A DNA stretch of 8,021 nt from Bacillota bacterium (lineage in GTDB: Bacteria; Bacillota; Clostridia; Oscillospirales; Oscillospiraceae): assembly GCA_009781925.1 (NCBI GenBank), contig WQUU01000012.1, positions 1-8,021 of the forward strand, read 5' to 3'. The notes under the pieces were generated by a model that was not told where the DNA came from, searched no databases, and worked only from the letters and a program-made list of their open reading frames with translations. Positions 5,449 to 8,021 of the stretch are shown in pieces (positions within the stretch are counted from its first letter, which is position 1; every line of letters begins with the position of its first letter). Position numbers and translations under genes: made by a program.

Positions 5449-5477
5449 ATTATAACATAATATCTTACATTTGTCTA
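5449..5477 (-). promoter_or_regulatory. Strong promoter of the DUF3810 gene
   Basis: On the minus strand TAGACA (5477-5472), a 17-base spacer and a perfect TATAAT (5454-5449) precede the DUF3810 ATG at 5406, giving a leader of about 35 bases. The first three bases of the -35 box are the TAG stop codon of the upstream reductase gene, so there is no intergenic room for a terminator between them. Confidence 0.8.
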
Positions 5478-6260
5478 GCTGTACATCTTCCCAATTACGA
5501 AATTTACCAGCGACGCCGGGAGCAAGCGCGCGGCAAAAACCAAAACCCTATACTGCGCCCCGGTCACATAGAAGGGCCTGGGGCGTTTCGCCTCGGCGGC
5601 CCGGAGAATGTATCGCGCCACGGCCTCGGCGGTCATGCCGTGCTCCTCGTCGTGTTCCATGACCGCCACGGCGCGGGTATCCCGCCCGGCGTAGAGGTTT
5701 TGAGGGTCGGCGGCCTTCTCCCTGGCGGCGGTAAAACCGGTTCTCGCGTCCCCCGGCATGACCGCGCAGGCCTTGACGCCAAAAGGTCTGAGTTCAATAC
5801 GCAGGGCCAATACGAGGTCGTTGACCGCCGCCTTGGTGCAGGAGTAGAAAGCCTGAAACGGGATCGCCATGGGCGCGGCCACGCTGCTGACACAGACGAC
5901 AGTTCCCCTACTCTCTCTCAGATAGGGCAGCGCCGCCTGGACACAAAAGAGCGTCCCGAAGAAGTTCACGTCAAAAATTTTCCGCGCGGCGGCCTCTTCC
6001 GTGAGCTCCACGGGTCCCGAGATCCCCATACCCGCGTTGAGTACCAAAACGTCAATCCGCCCCGCCGCGGTATGTACGGCCTCTATGGCGGCTTTGACGG
6101 AGGTCTTGTCGCTCACGTCGCAGGGGATGTGGGCGACGCCCTCCTCCCCTTTTCCGCCGCGGCTCAGGTCAAAAACCGAAAAACCCTTTTTCGCGAACAT
6201 TCGCGCGGCCTGCTGGCCGATGCCGGAGCTCCCTCCGGTGATGACCGCTACCTTGCCCAT
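5475..6260 (-). CDS. Short-chain dehydrogenase/reductase, possibly 3-ketosphinganine reductase-like
   Basis: The 261-residue protein is a classical SDR. It has the cofactor loop TGGSSGIG (8-15), an Asp in CDVSD (48), NAG (75-77), Asn99 in the DVNFFG helix, Ser126, and Tyr139 and Lys143 in YSCTK, so the catalytic tetrad is intact. Arg34 in LSRG after the second strand suggests NADP(H). PG at 169-170 closes the site. The C-terminus has a hydrophobic stretch (about 238-256), as in SDRs acting on lipid-like substrates near membranes. Its ATG lies inside the end of the upstream alpha-oxoamine synthase gene (13-base overlap), with AGAGAGG about 11 bases before it, so the two are made together. By that context it may reduce the 3-keto product of the synthase. 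Sequence alone supports only a general NADPH ketone/alcohol oxidoreductase. Confidence 0.85.
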   Translation of the reverse strand: MGKVAVITGGSSGIGQQAARMFAKKGFSVFDLSRGGKGEEGVAHIPCDVSDKTSVKAAIEAVHTAAGRIDVLVLNAGMGISGPVELTEEAAARKIFDVNFFGTLFCVQAALPYLRESRGTVVCVSSVAAPMAIPFQAFYSCTKAAVNDLVLALRIELRPFGVKACAVMPGDARTGFTAAREKAADPQNLYAGRDTRAVAVMEHDEEHGMTAEAVARYILRAAEAKRPRPFYVTGAQYRVLVFAARLLPASLVNFVIGKMYS

Positions 6261-7438
6261 ATCTGCGGAAACCTCTCTAAAACGCCGCCCATGATGTCCA
6301 GCGCCTCGTCCAAAAGTTCCTCGGTGTGCGTCGCCATATAGCTGGTGCGCAGCAGGCAGTCTTTCGGCGGCACCGCCGGCGGGAACACGGGATTCACATA
6401 TACCCCGGCGTCATAGATGTCCCGGTTGATTGCCAGGGTCGTGTCCATATCGTCGGTGTAGATGGGGATGATGGGTGTCTCCGACACGCGGATGCGCACA
6501 CCCCGGTCGAGGAAGCCCTTGCGCATGTGAGCGGAGAGAGCGCCGAGCCGCTTCACAATCTCCGGATTTTTCCGCAAATACCGGAGGGCAGCCAGCGCCG
6601 TGGCGGCATTGGCCGGGGTCATGGACGCGGAGAAGATGAAGGGGCGGGAGTTGTGCTTGACATAGTCCACGACAAGTTCGTCCGCCGCCATAAAGCCCCC
6701 CAAACTGGCCAGAGACTTTGAGAAGGTGCCCATGATGATGTCCACGTCCTCCTCCAGGCCGAAGTAGCTGGCCGTGCCCCGGCCTCCCTCACCGATGACG
6801 CCGAGGGCGTGGGCGTCGTCCACCATCACGCGCGCGCCGTATTTCTTCGCCAGGGCGACGATTTCCGGCAGTTTGGCGATGTCCCCGCCCATGCTGAAAA
6901 TGCCGTCCGTGATGATGAGCCTTCCGCCCTCCTCAGGCAGGCTTTGCAGGATTTTCTCCAGATCCTCCATGTCCCCGTGGCGGTAGCGCTTCATCGTCCC
7001 ATAGCTGAGTTTGCAGCCGTCATAGATGCTGGCGTGGTTCTCCCGGTCGCAGATCACATAGTCGTGTCGGCCCACAATGGCGCTGATGATGCCGAGGTTG
7101 GACTGAAAGCCGGTGGAAAAGGTCGTGGCGGCCTCCTTGCGCAAAAAGTCCCCGAGCTCCGCCTCCAGTTCCAGATGCAGACTGAGGGTTCCGTTCAAAA
7201 AGCGGGAGCCGCTGCAGCCGGTGCCGTATGTGGTGATGGCCCGGAGACCCGCCTCGATGACTTCCGGATTCGTCGTCAGGCCCAGATAGTTGTTGGAGCC
7301 CAGCATGATCCGGCGCTTGCCCTCCATGATGACCTCCACGTCCTGCCTGGACTCCAGCGCATGAAAATAGGGGTAAATTCCGGCCGCCCGCGCCTCCCGC
7401 ACAAAAGTATAGGACTCACATTTTTCGAAGATGTCCAT
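6248..7438 (-). CDS. Alpha-oxoamine synthase, serine palmitoyltransferase-like (PLP enzyme)
   Basis: From ATG 7438 the protein has 396 residues, normal for the family, which condenses an amino acid with an acyl thioester with loss of CO2. Visible motifs are GSNNYLGL, GTGCSGSRFLNGT, His135 in ENHASIYDG, DDAHALG with Asp207 and His210, and the PLP-binding Lys241 in GTFSKSLASLGGF. The GTFSKS form of the lysine motif and VNPVFPPAVPPKDCLLR followed by SYMATHT near the C-terminus resemble Bacteroides serine palmitoyltransferase as I remember it more than KBL, BioF or ALAS, whose lysine motifs usually read GTLGKA or similar. The start is chosen for GGAGG about 7 bases before it; an ATG at 7465 has no such site. 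It leads an operon with the reductase. The substrate assignment is inferred; a 2-amino-3-ketobutyrate ligase or biotin-type role is not excluded. Confidence 0.85.
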   Translation of the reverse strand: MDIFEKCESYTFVREARAAGIYPYFHALESRQDVEVIMEGKRRIMLGSNNYLGLTTNPEVIEAGLRAITTYGTGCSGSRFLNGTLSLHLELEAELGDFLRKEAATTFSTGFQSNLGIISAIVGRHDYVICDRENHASIYDGCKLSYGTMKRYRHGDMEDLEKILQSLPEEGGRLIITDGIFSMGGDIAKLPEIVALAKKYGARVMVDDAHALGVIGEGGRGTASYFGLEEDVDIIMGTFSKSLASLGGFMAADELVVDYVKHNSRPFIFSASMTPANAATALAALRYLRKNPEIVKRLGALSAHMRKGFLDRGVRIRVSETPIIPIYTDDMDTTLAINRDIYDAGVYVNPVFPPAVPPKDCLLRTSYMATHTEELLDEALDIMGGVLERFPQIWAR

Positions 7439-7469
7439 GAACTTTCCTCCGTCTCTTTGGTACATTGGT

Positions 7470-7481
7470 ATACACGCGTAT
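7470..7481. promoter_or_regulatory. Imperfect palindrome at the synthase transcription start, candidate operator
   Basis: ATACACGCGTAT has arms ATAC/GTAT with a near-symmetric centre (10 of 12 positions symmetric). It overlaps the end of the -10 and the predicted start site, a typical repressor position. No known operator consensus was recognised, and such short palindromes arise by chance. Confidence 0.25.
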
Positions 7482-7508
7482 GTTACACCACCGCAGCCCG
7501 GATGTCAA
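7480..7508 (-). promoter_or_regulatory. Promoter of the oxoamine synthase-reductase operon
   Basis: On the minus strand a perfect TTGACA (7508-7503), a 17-base spacer and TAACAT (7485-7480, 4 of 6) precede the ATG at 7438. The start site would be near 7473, with a leader of about 35 bases containing the GGAGG site. Confidence 0.75.
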
Positions 7509-7545
7509 TCGAAATCGCCGCCCAAGCGGGCTATTGCCCTTTTCC

Positions 7546-8021
7546 CTATCCCCCGCGGATCGTCATCTTCACATCCAACAGTTTGGCCGGCACATAGCTA
7601 AAATAAATATCATAGGTTACCGTGCTCTCCCCGTCTGAAAACGCCTGCGTATACGTAACCTGACCGGTCTTCACGTATGCGCCCGACATCTCCAGTCCCG
7701 TGAGCGCCGCAAAGGCGGTCAGCATCTCATTCAGCGTCTCCGGCACACCGTTTACATTCTGAAAAGAATCCAGCGTTTGCAGCGGAAAGCTGCTGGCATA
7801 AAAATAGTAGACGGCTCCGGTGTCCGCGTCCGCGTCGATCGTAAAATAGTTTTCCCACAACCCCTCCCACCTTTTTTCGTACTTGACGAGGCGGATGGCG
7901 TCGCCGTCTCCGGTGTTCAGGACGTAGTGGGTCTCCTCCTCCTTGGTCACGGTCGGATTCTCGGCGGTGTCGATTAAAAACAGTTCTGTGACCGCGCGGA
8001 TTGCCGAAGCCGCCTTTTCCG
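7546..8021 (-). CDS. Hypothetical protein, C-terminal part
   Basis: The frame is open to the right edge, so the gene starts outside the window; the GTG at 7950 is internal and has no supporting site. About 158 residues are visible. The segment is rich in Tyr, Thr, Asp and Phe with alternating hydrophobic residues, for example AVYYFYASSFPLQTLDSF and VTYDIYFSYVPAKLLDV, suggesting a beta-rich domain. It has no membrane helix and no enzyme motif I can name. A secreted or lipoprotein-anchored envelope protein is possible, but the N-terminus that would show a signal peptide is missing. It ends about 108 bases before the synthase ATG on the same strand. Between them only a short GGGC-AATA-GCCC hairpin without a T tract was seen, so partial read-through into the synthase operon could occur. 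I do not recognise the family. Confidence 0.7.
   Translation of the reverse strand, partial: EKAASAIRAVTELFLIDTAENPTVTKEEETHYVLNTGDGDAIRLVKYEKRWEGLWENYFTIDADADTGAVYYFYASSFPLQTLDSFQNVNGVPETLNEMLTAFAALTGLEMSGAYVKTGQVTYTQAFSDGESTVTYDIYFSYVPAKLLDVKMTIRGG

Noticed and set aside
5640..6341. Plus-strand ORF of 233 codons opposite the reductase
   Set aside because: Antisense shadow of an intact SDR; no family motif.
7514..7541. GGGC/GCCC hairpins between the hypothetical gene and the synthase as a terminator
   Set aside because: Stems are only 4 bp and on the minus strand no T tract follows; the T tract on the plus strand does not follow any plus-strand gene.
6809..7597. Plus-strand ORF of 262 codons opposite the oxoamine synthase
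   Set aside because: Covers the antisense of highly conserved PLP-enzyme motifs and runs through the promoter region; no start signal or family likeness.

Overview
The window looks like chromosomal DNA of a moderately GC-rich Firmicute, most likely a gut-type Clostridia lineage near Oscillospirales. The evidence is indirect. Genes carry purine-rich AGGAG/GGAGG ribosome-binding sites and TTGACA/TATAAT-type promoters. The families present are an LTA-synthase-like sulfatase, an UPF0316/DUF2179 protein, a SLOG (DUF1273, YpsA-like) protein, a DUF3810 membrane protein, a DinJ-YafQ toxin-antitoxin pair and a holin-like toxin peptide. By eye the GC content is about 55-60%. There is no rRNA, tRNA, CRISPR array, insertion sequence or phage structural gene.

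Layout. (1) 2-973 (+) is the C-terminal part of an alkaline-phosphatase-superfamily membrane sulfatase related to lipoteichoic acid synthase, followed by a hairpin. (2) 974-1340 holds no ordinary gene but contains a compact type I toxin-antitoxin-like locus: a small holin-like toxin on the minus strand, a strong two-way terminator, and a possible promoter for a convergent RNA. (3) 1337-3660 (-) is a tightly spaced run: alpha/beta hydrolase, SLOG protein, UPF0316 membrane protein, then a truncated GNAT acetyltransferase. The hydrolase carries an in-frame insertion of the dispersed repeat that encodes HSERSEES. (4) 3676-4263 (+) is a DinJ/RelB-YafQ type II toxin-antitoxin operon with a near-consensus promoter overlapped by inverted repeats. 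(5) 4285-5406 (-) is a DUF3810 membrane protein with an HELAH zinc-site motif; its -35 box uses the stop codon of the upstream gene. (6) 5475-7438 (-) is a two-gene operon: a serine-palmitoyltransferase-like alpha-oxoamine synthase whose last codons overlap the start of a short-chain dehydrogenase/reductase. (7) 7546-8021 (-) is the C-terminal part of an unrecognised protein.

How the genes may work together. The synthase/reductase pair matches the first two steps of long-chain-base (sphingoid) synthesis: condensation of an amino acid with an acyl thioester, then reduction of the 3-keto product. That would be notable in a Firmicute and is the best candidate for unexpected biology here. The remaining content is envelope housekeeping (sulfatase, DUF3810, UPF0316) and two different toxin-antitoxin-like modules within about 3 kb. 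The toxin locus, the acetyltransferase remnant and the inserted repeat mark roughly 1000-4300 as a region of small-scale rearrangement.
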